DNA of 64,000 bases from Heterostelium album PN500 (lineage: Eukaryota; Evosea; Eumycetozoa; Acytosteliales; Acytosteliaceae). The stretch's first letter is position 1, and each line of letters begins with the position of its first letter. Under the pieces are notes generated by a model. It did not search any database. It saw only the letters and a program-made list of their open reading frames with translations, and had not been told where the DNA came from. The position numbers were made by a program, and so were the translations under genes. The DNA lies in the NCBI RefSeq assembly GCF_000004825.1, contig NW_008805073.1:682001-746000 (forward strand). Direction: 5' to 3'. This document shows, in pieces, positions 48,468 to 58,694 of this stretch.

Positions 48468-51376
48468 ATGAAGTTAATATTTTTGGTGATGCTCTTCTTG
48501 TCTGTTGTAAGATGCCAGCAATATCAAGGAAGGGTTCTTGTTCTGAGAGGAATGTGTTTCAATGACACCAACGTAAATAGTGTGAACAATGGAGAGTATG
48601 GAGTGGGTGGTGTCTATGCCGTGCCATTGGATAACGCTGTTGACTACCAAGGAAATAGATTACAAAGTATGTACACTCAATCAAATGGTGCTTTCTTCTG
48701 GGATGGTTTAATGGAGAGAACTCTCTATCGATTCAATCTCACCAATCCTGCCGACTATCTCTTTGGATCTTATGATATCTCATTGACTTGTCCACAAGGA
48801 AAGGTGTGCGTCAGAGACTCCAATCCCAACGAAGGATACAGAGGAACAACTGTCATTGAGAATCTCACTGCTTTTCAAGTTCCTATGTTGTACCGAAAAG
48901 GAGTGGCAGCCGCTGTGAGTACACTTTGTTTGAAGATCAATGTTGATCTCGGTCCAATTTCAACCCCGCCACCTGCACACAAAGGAACCGCTGTTGTTGG
49001 AAACATGTTTGTCGATTACTCTGGTAGTGGACTGAAAGAGGCCAATGAAAACTGGTATGTAGGTCTTACCCTTGCACTTTTAGATCGAAATGGTAATCCT
49101 GTGACCGATGCCAACGGAAATCCAGTACCCTACTCCACAACTGATGCAAATGGTCGTTTTGTTTTTGAAAACATTCGTGAAGGATTCTATACACTTAAGA
49201 TCATCAGTGGAATCAACGGAGTCTATAATCCAGGTACCATCGGTCCTTTCGTTGTTTCCGCTTCTACTTTTTCTACTGCCAATGATCATGTCAATTCACC
49301 GACAATCAGCAATCTTGGAAACTATGGATTGACGCCAATCGGTACTTCCACTTGCTCTGGAATGATATATATCGATCTCGATTTCGATGGTTATTTCGAT
49401 GCCACTGATAAGCCAGCTGTTGGAATCAAAGTCAATATTTATTCACCAATCTATGGATATCTTGTATGGAATACCACAACTGGATCCGATGGAAGATGGA
49501 GTTGTTCAGGATTGGTATCTAAAATTAAGTATCGTATTGAATTCGTTGGTCAGAATATTATCTCAACAGGACCAGATCCTTTTAACTTTATTAATGGAAG
49601 TGATAATATTCAAGTCGGTGTTTCTCAACAAATCTTAAATCAAGGTAATCAAAATTCCAATAATCCATCTGCTTTTGCCACAACATGTTTCGTCAAAGGA
49701 AGTAGAGCTGGCGCCTATAAGAATGATCCAGCAGTTGTCAGATTCTCAGCCAATGCAACTGGATTCGCCTTCAAAGGAGACGGAATGAAATATGCACAGA
49801 AGATGGCATACCACAATCAAGTTGGTTCATGTTTTGGAATTACCTATCGACCTGAAACCGAAGATACTTATGTATCTGCTTTCTACAAAGGAAGTAGTGA
49901 TTTTGGACCATCTGGAATGGCTGCCATCTACAAGATTACCAAAGGATTCCAAGTTTCAACTTTTATTGACCTCACCAAGTTTGGAATTAACCCAGGAACC
50001 ACAACACACTATTTCAGCGATGAGCTGAAAGAAGGACAAGAAGCAGGACGTTCCACTTGTAAAGTATCACTCGGTGATCTTAAGAGTACCAATAGATATC
50101 TTTATGTTACCAACTTGTATTCAAACGAAGTTGTTCAAATTCCAATCACTGAAACGCCTACCACCTCGAATGTTCTAAAGAAAAGCGTTCCAAATCCTGG
50201 ATGTACTTATGCATCCGACTGGAGAGCATTCGCATTGGAAATTTACCAAGGTCAACTCTATGTTGCCGGTGTTTGCACTGGTGAAGCTGGTTCATCATTG
50301 ACTGGATATGTTGTGAGATTCAATGAGCAAACTCATGGGCAACAGTATTGGAATTCCCATTGAATTACAACAGAGGTTGTAAGAGATATGACCATTGTCC
50401 ACAATCACAATGGCACAAATGGGGAGGTGACTACACCATGGCCCAACCTCAAATTGCATCACTCTACTTTGACGATGCCGGTCGATTAATCATGGGATTC
50501 AAAGATAGATCCAATGATATCGCCAATGGAAATTGGATTTCCACTCCAGACATGGTAGTTGCTTGTCAAACTCCATCTGGAACTTTCCAACTGGAGTCAA
50601 ATGCAGTTTGTGGAGGAAAGACTGGTACACTTCCCAATGCCAAATCCAACGCTGGAAAATCTATGGGTATTGGTGGTGGTATTTATTTCCAAGTGAATCA
50701 AGGCGCTGGTGGACACGATTACAATGTTGCCTATGGTTTGGCAAGAGGTGGTCCAAACCAAGTGGTCGCAACCGGAATGGACAATAGTTTCTGGTTCGAG
50801 GGTGCAGTCAGATGGTTTGATACCACCACTGGTAAATATATTCGTGCCTACTCTATTTACAATGCAACTGCTTCGCGTGGTACATTCAGCAAGTCGAATG
50901 GTCTTGGATCGATCACATCGATATTCCCACCATCTCTTGAAGTATTTGATTGTGGAAGAGTCTGGAATGACATCAATGGAAATGGAATTCAAGATTGTAA
51001 TGAACCAGGAATCTCAAATATTAAAATCTATCTGTTCTCTCAAGACAATCCAACCTGCCCAATCTCCTATTTATATTCAGACAAAGATGGAAGATATTGC
51101 TTCTCAGTTCTTCCAGGCAAACAATACTCTTGTTCTATCAACATCAAAGAAACTCAAGACAAGTTTGGAAAATTCAATGTCTCTCCAATTCTCAACGATC
51201 CAAGATATGAAGGAATTGACAGTGATGGTGTCATTTTAGGTGGAAATATTGTATCAAATTTCCAAGCATCATTATATTGTGGATATTCATTCCTACACTG
51301 TCATTTCGGAATTTACAATCCTGACAACTGTCCCAAAGATGGTTTTACAACATATGGTTGGGGTGCAAAAAATTAA
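48468..51376 (+). CDS. Secreted SdrD/colossin-like repeat protein (one frame slip)
   Basis: A signal peptide (MKLIFLVMLFLSVVRCQ) starts at 48468. The product is about 969 aa once a frame slip is allowed. Three prealbumin-like SdrD/Cna-B modules are visible, with the motifs NMFVDYSGSGLKEANENW, MIYIDLDFDGYFDATDKP and RVWNDINGNGIQDCNEPG, each followed by GVKVNIY- or YLYSDKDGRY-type strands. The middle third looks propeller-like (YVSAFYKGSSDFGPSGMAAI, YLYVTNLYSNEVVQIPI, QLYVAGVCTGEAGSS). Such modules are common in bacterial surface adhesins and in dictyostelid colossins, suggesting extracellular or matrix adhesion. The frame changes near 50337-50339, a GGG run. A fourth G would give THGATVLEFPLN and one continuous protein, so a missing base in assembly is the simplest reading. 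The stop is at 51374-51376. Confidence 0.88.
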
Positions 51377-51842
51377 TTAAAATCATAAATACATCAAATA
51401 TTAAATAAAATCAAAACAAAAAATAAAAATAAACTTGGAATTTTTAGTTACCTTTTCATTCATTTATCATTTTAATTTTAGCCTCGAAATAGTCATCGTT
51501 TGATGATTGTGATAATATCAATATATAATAATATAGAATTATCATTCTATATATAATAATAATATTATAGTGATACAAAATGATATAGATTTTTAAGAAA
51601 GTTTTGATTCTGCAGAGTTACTTATAAAATAAGTTAAACGATGTTCCAATTGTATTCAATGTTTCATTCTTGAGTAATGCTCCCAATTCAAAAGCAATCC
51701 ATTCCTAAAAGGGTGTCGGAGAACCCCACTCTTCCTTGGTTCAGCTTTTTGCTATGAAAAGTATCTTTTTTCTCTTTTAAACAAATAAATTAAATAAATA
51801 TAAAAAAGAAAAAAATAACCAATCGATATGATAAAATAAATA
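51377..51842. other. Flank between the SdrD-like gene and the inverted-repeat island
   Basis: No gene. A palindromic stretch at about 51520-51560 (ATATAGAATTATCATTCTATAT core) and a segment at 51658-51700 that recurs at 57265-57301 are the notable contents. Confidence 0.55.
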
Positions 51843-52425
51843 ACTTTGTTTTATTTTCAGATATAAATAAATATTTAGAATCAAAAGAATCGATTCTCAA
51901 AACAAAAACTGAAATTTTTATTTGGAGATCCAGTAGTGTGATGGCAGAGTGATAATAATTTATTAGGCAACTGGAATAACAGAGGCAACCTGCATAACGA
52001 CGAGAGGAAGCCGGAATAGCAACGAGAGGAAACCGGCATAGCAACGAGAGGCAACCGGCATAACGATGAGGGGAAACCAGCTTAGCAACGAGAGGCAACC
52101 GGCATGGTAACGAGGACTTGGAAAAGAAGAGATAGATAAAAAGAGATAAAACATACAGTTAGTAAACAAAGATATAAATAAGAAAGTTATAATTATTTAT
52201 TATTCCTTACAAAATTATTTGTATTTGAAAAATAATGAAAAATGATATTGTGAATGAAATTATAGGTTTAAATAGTTTTAAATTTGATTCGTTGACTTAC
52301 AGTTTGAGCTCAAAAATGGGAGCAACCGTTAAACGCCAATTAAAAGAATGAATTAATATTCAAATTTGATATATATAAATATTAAAATTAATTAAATAAT
52401 TCATTTTATTATAATATAATTTCAA
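51843..52425 (+). repeat. Left inverted arm of the island
   Basis: Reverse complement of the right arm. The match is strongest from 52110 to 52412, where words such as AATCAAATTTAAAACTATTT are shared exactly with 58813-58832 on the opposite strand. It contains the 22-base minisatellite at 51975-52115. Confidence 0.8.
51975..52115. repeat. 22-base minisatellite in the left arm
   Basis: About six to seven units with consensus AACCGGCATAGCAACGAGAG (plus two bases). Units vary at two to four positions. GC content is far above the surroundings. Confidence 0.85.
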
Positions 52426-52504
52426 AAATAAAAAAAACAGGCTATGATTGCCAATGAAGAAACAACAAGCATAATTTTCAATTTTATTAATTTATTTAAT
52501 ATTC

Positions 52505-52565
52505 AACACCTATTGTCCGTCTAAGGACAATAGGGTAGCCAGGAAGGCAATGCTAGTGCCTATCA
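52505..52565 (+). ncRNA. Possible structured RNA: two adjacent hairpins
   Basis: CCTATTGTCC (52509-52518) pairs perfectly with GGACAATAGG (52525-52534) around a six-base GTCTAA loop. A second small stem, AGGCA (52545-52549) with TGCCT (52557-52561), follows. The segment is GC-richer than its surroundings, has no ORF, and lies upstream of the ORF at 52940. No known RNA family recognised. Confidence 0.3.
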
Positions 52566-52939
52566 AATAATATCAATAATATACACCAGCCAACATATAA
52601 CAACAGTAATAGTAATATTCAATTATAATAAATTAAATTAATTAAATCAACTAAATAAATACTTATGTAGTTTAAAATCCAAATAATAATTAAATTAAAT
52701 CTGTTTTTTCTAAATTAAGTTATTCAATACTCAGCAGTCAAGCTTCTCAATGACCAATACATTGAGTTTAACGCGAAGTAAAAGAATTCATTGAGATGAT
52801 TCAATTTAATTAATTTATCGAATCAATTCAAGATAGAGGAAGATATTAAATTTATTAAAATTAATAGATAAGAAAAGATATTAAATAAAATTTAAAAAGA
52901 TTATTTTATACTATTATTGATTATTAATTAAATAAGAAA

Positions 52940-53311
52940 ATGACAGATCCTACTGATCAACCAAATGAAACAACCACAATGAGTGATCTCGATAGTAGCA
53001 ATAATAATAATGAAAGTCAATCAGCTACTACTCTATTCCCAGAGGTCGCTCCTGTTAATGTTCGCCAAGATCCGCTTCCAAATTATCTCTTTCAGGCTAG
53101 CCTAGCGTCGTCCAAGCTCCCTATCTCCTCTACCATCGTTCCAGGTCAATCGGATGGAAAACAACACCCCACTTTTATTGGCAATTTCATTTTTTTTTTT
53201 GCTGGTGCTTCAAAAAACCAAATTTTGTTTTTGAAAGATATTTTCAATAATAAAGATACAATAAGTAATAAATCAATAGATATTAATCATTTGAAATCAA
53301 ATAATAGTTGA
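52940..53311 (+). CDS. Unrecognised 123-aa ORF inside the island
   Basis: It starts with ATG in good context (AAAATGACAG) and opens MTDPTDQPNETTTMSDLDSS. There is an Asn/Ser-rich head and then an ordered segment with VAPVNVRQDPLPNYLFQAS and VPGQSDGKQHPTFIGNF. The coding character fades near 53190, where an oligo-T run interrupts a Phe stretch, and the rest is AT-rich and Asn-rich. It may be the 5' end of a longer element or host gene that has been lost. I do not recognise a family. Confidence 0.4.
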   Translation: MTDPTDQPNETTTMSDLDSSNNNNESQSATTLFPEVAPVNVRQDPLPNYLFQASLASSKLPISSTIVPGQSDGKQHPTFIGNFIFFFAGASKNQILFLKDIFNNKDTISNKSIDINHLKSNNS

Positions 53312-54134
53312 ACTTTTAGATCAAAATTTAATAGTATTAAATTAAAGATATATTAATATTTCATTTATTAAGATAGTAATCATATTTATTTTGAATTAAA
53401 TATAATAAAATCAGTGTTAGATCTATCAATTATTGAAGTTAATGATTGATTATGATGTTTGATCAAAAAAAAAACAAAACATAAAGAAAATAAATATTTA
53501 TAAATTTAATTTTAAAAATTTTTTATTGGATGACATGTGAATTAATTTTATTTTCAAAGGGGATAGAGATGTTGAGTAAATGATATACTTAATATTTTTT
53601 ATTTTTTATTCTATTAATTAACAGTACTAAAAATGTAAATGTATTCAAAGATTAAGATGGAAATATAATAAAATGGTATTATTAATAAATAATACTAATA
53701 ATTTTTTTAAATCAATACTACCTTTTACAACATTTAATATATATATTTGTTTAAAATTAATTTGATTGGATAATTGAAATTTTAATATAATATCTCCAAC
53801 TATTTGTAAGATATGTTAAAGTAATTATTTATAACTAAAAAGATATTAACCCTTAATTTTCAGAAAAACTATCTAATTACCCTACCCCTACCTCATACAA
53901 TACAGTAGTAGAAAAAATGTCAAGAAAAAAATGAATGAGGGAAATGAAAGAAATTCACATCAACTAATTATTCATTTTCAATAACAATCTTATTAATTAA
54001 TTAATTTTGATTTATAAAATATAATTTTTTATTTATGTGTTTGTTGGTGGAATATACTATAAATAACTTTATTCCTACTTCCTTTGTATTAGACAATAAA
54101 AACCTTATTCATTCATATTAATTAATTATTAAAA
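53312..54134. other. AT-rich spacer inside the island
   Basis: No ORF, repeat or RNA signal of note. The last 90 bases before 54135 look like a short promoter and leader, with TATAAATAACTTTATTCC at about 54058-54075 and an A-rich approach to the ATG. Confidence 0.5.
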
Positions 54135-54486
54135 ATGAAAGTTTTAACTTTAACTCTAATTATGTTAGCCTCTTTGTTATTCTTTGCAAGCATTGTATTG
54201 GCAAATCAAAGTATGTATTATTTATTTATAATGCTCAAACAAAATGAATAAAGACCAATTATTTATTAATAAACTAATAAAATTGTGTAATAACAGACGA
54301 TATGTGTGATGTTAAATCTGAAGAAGAATGTGTAAATTATGATGAATGTATTTTGATAACTCCAGGAACTGGTTCAGTGTGTGTATCAAAAGAACATCTA
54401 GGTACATCAAATGATATTTCTACTTATCAATACTAAAAAAGTTATTCAAATTTTACTTTATTTCAGCTTTAAATAAAGATAAATAA
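54135..54486 (+). CDS. Small secreted four-cysteine peptide
   Basis: Three short exons (54135-54210, 54297-54401, 54467-54486) total 201 bases and encode 66 aa. A clear signal peptide (MKVLTLTLIMLASLLFF...VLANQ) is followed by an acidic mature part with four cysteines: DMCDVKSEEECVNYDEC and SVCVSKEHLALNKDK. All introns have GT...AG borders and the phases agree, ending at TAA 54484-54486. The gene looks whole although it lies between transposon fragments in the inverted-repeat island. No homologue comes to mind. Dictyostelids have many small secreted cysteine peptides of unknown role. A TATA-like element sits about 75 bases upstream. Confidence 0.65.
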
Positions 54487-54732
54487 TATAATTTATTATA
54501 TACTCATTTTTAAACTTAAATGTTGTAAAGTACAAAAGATATATAAATATTATAATTCATTCTTTATTCTTTATTTAACTTTAATACATTATCACAGTGA
54601 GACAACATATGACATATCCATTGAAATTAATTTTACTTATTAAAACCTAATTAAGTATAAGATTAATAAATCGAAAAATCTATATTTGTTAAAAACACTA
54701 AAAACATAAAAATCACACCACCACAGGCTACA

Positions 54733-54916
54733 TATCTCTACCATACCCCCCTGTCCACAATATACTTTAGACACTGTATCACAATATATTAGATTTATGT
54801 ATTTTCCAATTTTATTCCTATTTTGGATAGATGCTGTAGCACAATGAAATATACACCATTATCTAGATATACAGTGTCTAAAGTATATTGTGGACAAGGG
54901 GGGTATGGTAGAGATA
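54733..54916. mobile_element. 184-bp foldback MITE
   Basis: Arms at 54733-54779 and 54869-54916 are inverted copies with one single-base length difference; the inner core word is ACAATATACTTTAGACACTG. The 89-base centre is AT-rich and noncoding. Near-identity of the arms suggests it is young or still maintained. No clear target duplication is seen. Confidence 0.85.
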
Positions 54917-55084
54917 GAAAGTTAAAGTTTGATATCAAATGTTTACCAATCAATTTAATTATTGTATCTTCTTAAATAGAACACAAATATCAATCGAATG
55001 ATATATTAAATTTATTAGATGGTTCGAAAAAAAAATATTCATCCAGTTGTTCAACTTGTATGACATATAATATTTAAACTTATT

Positions 55085-55410
55085 TATTAAATAGGATTAC
55101 TATCTCTTTGATCGTGCCACCATTTTAAGCTATCTATAATATTTTGATTATTGTAATATATAGAAGTAGAATGTGTATAGGAATAGAATGCAGTAGTATC
55201 CTTTATATCTAGCGATTGAAGTATCTTCTTGGCATCATCTGGGATATTATCACTTAACATATTACCTTCATTGAGTTCTATCTCAGCCTGTAGGAAGGAA
55301 TTAGCTTTTACATATTGTGAAGTGAATTCATATTAATTATCTGGTTTACTGTGGAATAAGGGACTATAAACGTAATTTGGAATCAGTAAATCTTTAGTAT
55401 CTACCAATTC
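55085..55410 (-). mobile_element. hAT transposase fragment, C-terminal end
   Basis: On the minus strand this reads IPNYVYSPLFHSKPDN, then QAEIELNEGNMLSDNIPDDA and finally SLKWWHDQRDS. The double Trp with following charged residues is the hAT C-terminal dimerisation signature. One in-frame stop follows the KPDN motif. It overlaps in content (about 80 bases) with the plus-strand hAT fragment at 55690-56590, which lies in opposite orientation. Confidence 0.75.
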
Positions 55411-55689
55411 ATTCATTATTTTTCTATTATTATTACTAGTACTATTAATAATTTATCTACTATATCACATACTATCTATTATCCTATATATTATTACTAA
55501 TTATTACAATTATTGCCTACCGGTATCTGCGAGTTCGTTTAAAATTTTAGTTTTTTTTTAGAAATAAATGAAATAAATTGAATAATAACGTGTTATACAG
55601 ATATATAAATATGTTTATTTGTTTATATATTGTTTAAATATATTAAGAAGGATACCATATTTCATGATTTGGTATTAAAAATCTATTAT

Positions 55690-56590
55690 GAATCCGGTAA
55701 CAATGGTATATTTAAATTGGTGTTTTCTTAAAGAATCATCATTTGAAATTTTATATCGACGAACAACACGAATGACCGAGCTAAAGGAACGGTCAAAGTT
55801 ATACTCAACATCCATTGGCACTATTGTTGAATTTAAACTCTCAATATCTTTATTGGAGGTTACATCGAACAGGGTTAATCTACTCTGATATCGGTTGTTG
55901 GCATCTGATCATGTACCTGATGTTGAGAATATATATGATCTATTTAGTTGTAATGTTGATAGAGATGATAGTGAGGTTGTTGGTGAGGATGATAGTGATG
56001 GAGGAATATGAATATTACGATGATGTCTTAAGACTTCTATCTTTCTTTCGTAAGAGTTCAAATGCGATCACTCTGGCAAAGAATATTAAGTCAGACGCAG
56101 CTTCTGAAAATCAATCTACCAAATTTAAGACTGCATGTGTGACTAGATGGGGTAGTACTTTGGCAGCACTTAAATCATTTAGATCGAAATATGGATCTGG
56201 GATAAATACCCTGGATGAACTAATCACACAATCAAAGAGAGACAAGATTCAATATTAGAGTTCAAGAAAAGAGTGTCAACTGGTGAACAATTAATGCTAT
56301 TAGACGATATTATACTAGTATTGGAGAAATTCAATCATGTTATTACGTTATTGTCTGCCGAGAAACAACCAACTCTAGCATCTGTATTTAATATCTCAAC
56401 TGAAAATCGATCTTCAAAATCCAACCGGCATTAAAACTAAAATTGGTGTAGATCTCTCTCTAGACCTTTTATCCAATCTTAAAGAACGATCAGATAAATT
56501 TGTAGATAATAAAGATGTACTGATTCCAAATTACGTTTATAGTCCCTTATTCCACAGTAAACCAGATAATTCATATGAATTGTTAAAAGT
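55690..56590 (+). mobile_element. hAT transposase fragment, central part
   Basis: Scattered frames give ASDHVPDVENIYDLFS, then LRLLSFFRKSSNAITLAKNI, the hAT motif FKTACVTRWGSTLAALKSF (equivalent to the TRWNST motif) and LVLEKFNHVITLLSAEKQPT. It ends with IPNYVYSPLFHSKPDN, shared with the opposed piece at 55325-55410. Frame changes and stops show it is dead. The N-terminal BED finger is not evident. Confidence 0.75.
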
Positions 56591-56871
56591 CAATTAAAGC
56601 TAGTTGGGCCGTTCTCTATTGAAGTATTCAACCACTAATACTCGAGTAAAAACTCAAATATGTTTTCAACCCACCACACAATTTATATGACAAAAAATAT
56701 TTGACTTTTTGCAAAAAAAAAGTAAAATATTTGAGTATTCGAATTAATATTCCAGTATTCATACATTTAATATATTTATTTTATGAGAATTCATGTATAT
56801 TTGTTAGTGAAAATGCAAAATATTAGAGTATTAGACTTAAATATTATAGTATTCAAAATATACAAATTTAT
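56591..56871. other. Short AT-rich spacer with recurring ATATTC/GTATTC words
   Basis: No gene. The words AGTATTC, GAGTATTC and GAATTAATATTCC recur irregularly (56613, 56731, 56745-56757, 56847) and may be the decayed end of the neighbouring transposon. Confidence 0.4.
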
Positions 56872-57262
56872 TTAGAACGAATTTGATGTATATCTGTTGG
56901 TGAGCAAGGCTGCAATCATCCAAACCTTATGATGTTTGTTTGTGCTATCGATTTTAGATGACAATAAGGGAAAACAAACGGAGGTAGCTTTGTATTTTCT
57001 CATTCTTCCAATTGAGTTTTCTACTATAATTCGTACTTGCTTTATCCTGTTGTCAAATGCCTTAAGTTGTTCTTCTGAGAGATCAGCAGGTTCACTTCCT
57101 TCACAAAAAGGAACAAGAGAATTTGGGTAGTAGGCTTTCATTCCTTTGAATCCTTTTTCTCCAAGAAGGCATTCATCTTCAGGATAAAAGTTATTCTCTA
57201 ACCATATCTTATCATCGTACAACAAGTTAATATCAGCAATACTACCATAGTTACTTCACAGT
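56872..57262 (-). mobile_element. PIF/Harbinger-type transposase C-terminal fragment
   Basis: An open frame reads NYGSIADINLLYDDKIW, then LLGEKGFKGMKAYYP, NRIKQVRIIVENSIGRMRKY and WMIAALLTNRY. This is the end of the DDE_Tnp_4 domain: the D of SIADINLL, the 'LLGDKGY' strand and the VEnsIGR helix carrying the last acidic residue. The 5' portion of the transposase is missing. The remaining 117-codon frame has no internal stop, so the piece is less decayed than the hAT remnants. Confidence 0.8.
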
Positions 57263-57830
57263 TTAATGTTTCATTCTTGAGTAATGATCCAAAAGCAATC
57301 CGAGAGTTGTTGAGATTTTAAAAAAAAAAAGGTTTAAAATGGTTTCAATATGTTCAATTTAGTTGAATATTAACAAAATCGAGAAAACATTTTTTTTTTT
57401 GCGATTTTCATTGACAGAACAAATTGTAAATATTGCAAATAGGGACTGTTCTTTATTTGTTAATTTTAATATTTTTTAGTAGGGAATAAATTATTCTATA
57501 ATATTTACTTTTGGGAATTAATTGAAATAAGTTTTATGATAAAAAAATTAAATTTTATGTTATAAATCGAGCTCGGAACTAGAAATATATTGGTTTTTAA
57601 GAATTTGGGATAACTTGGACGGTCAGAATATAAACAAGATTGGTGAAACTCCCATTCTTTTAGAGTTTAATTTGACTTGAAAGTCAAAATGTGGTCAAGT
57701 TTAATTTCTACTTTTAAGTAATTTTTAAACACACTCAAAGAACTAGCACAACAAACAAATTTATTTATTAATAATTTTGAGTCTTTTAAATTTTATTTAT
57801 TTTTGTAAAAAATTAAAACATCATCAATAT
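57263..57830. other. AT-rich spacer in the island
   Basis: No ORF. It begins with a segment (57265-57301) shared with 51658-51700, just outside the left arm. Oligo-T and oligo-A runs near 57320-57330 and 57391-57401. Confidence 0.5.
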
Positions 57831-58315
57831 TGATGGATGAGGACAATAATGCCCAAGAAGGGGAAACTGATGATGAAAATGAAATTCAACAACATTTGCT
57901 GGAAAATACTTTGGATGATCGAGGTAAATAAAATATAGTATATTAGTTTTTCCTATCATGTTTCTAAAAGTAAAACTCAAGATTTTGAGGAAAATTATGA
58001 ATAGTATAATAGAATGAAGGTCGAAGATTTGAAAGAAATTTGTAAATCCAATTCGTGGAACCAAAATCAAACTAAACCAAATTTAATTGATGAAATTTTA
58101 AGTTGTGGAGAAAAAAGAGAACATGGTTGGACAGATTTAAATTTTTCCTCTGAAAAAAATCACTGAACCTAATATTAGTGGTAATTGCACTAAAATCTGG
58201 AGACATCAACTCCATATGAAATCTTTACAATATTCTTTGATCGGAATATAATTACACATATAACAGCAGAAACCAACAGATACATGAATCAAATGTTAAA
58301 AATCATTTAAAACCC
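57831..58315 (+). mobile_element. piggyBac-like transposase 5' fragment with a SAP-like motif
   Basis: The ATG at 57831 opens MDEDNNAQEGETDDENEIQQ, a typical acidic start. After a break comes MKVEDLKEICKSNSWNQ and KPNLIDEILSCGEKREHGW, a SAP-like DNA-binding helix pair. Another frame then gives ETSTPYEIFTIFFDRNIITH and ITAETNRYMNQM, the piggyBac 'P-x-x-x-F-x-x-F-F ... TNxY' signature at the start of DDE_Tnp_1_7. The catalytic part is absent. At least two frame breaks are present. Confidence 0.6.
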
Positions 58316-58694
58316 CAAACCTGCAATCAGCATACCCCCCACACATGACATTTTCATTCAATTCCAATAAATCGTGAATCAAATCAATTAAATTGTGATT
58401 CACTTTTAAATAAACAAACAAAAAAATATATTTAGATTTTATTTTGGAAATATATTTTTTTATCTCAACATAAAAGTATATTATTTAAATATTGTATTCA
58501 ATGAATAAAACAAGTAGATATTTAAAATTAAAACAAAGTAATTTTTACTAAAAACTTTCGATTTTTTATTTATAATCAATTTATTTGTTAAAAGTATAAA
58601 AAGATAATTTATTTAATTCTTAGTTTAAAACATTAAATAAAAAAAAAACTAGAAAATATTCAAAATAAAAGTGTACACTTTTATATGTTATTAT
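58316..58694. other. AT-rich spacer in the island
   Basis: Long A and T runs and no ORF, repeat or RNA signal that I can support. Confidence 0.5.
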
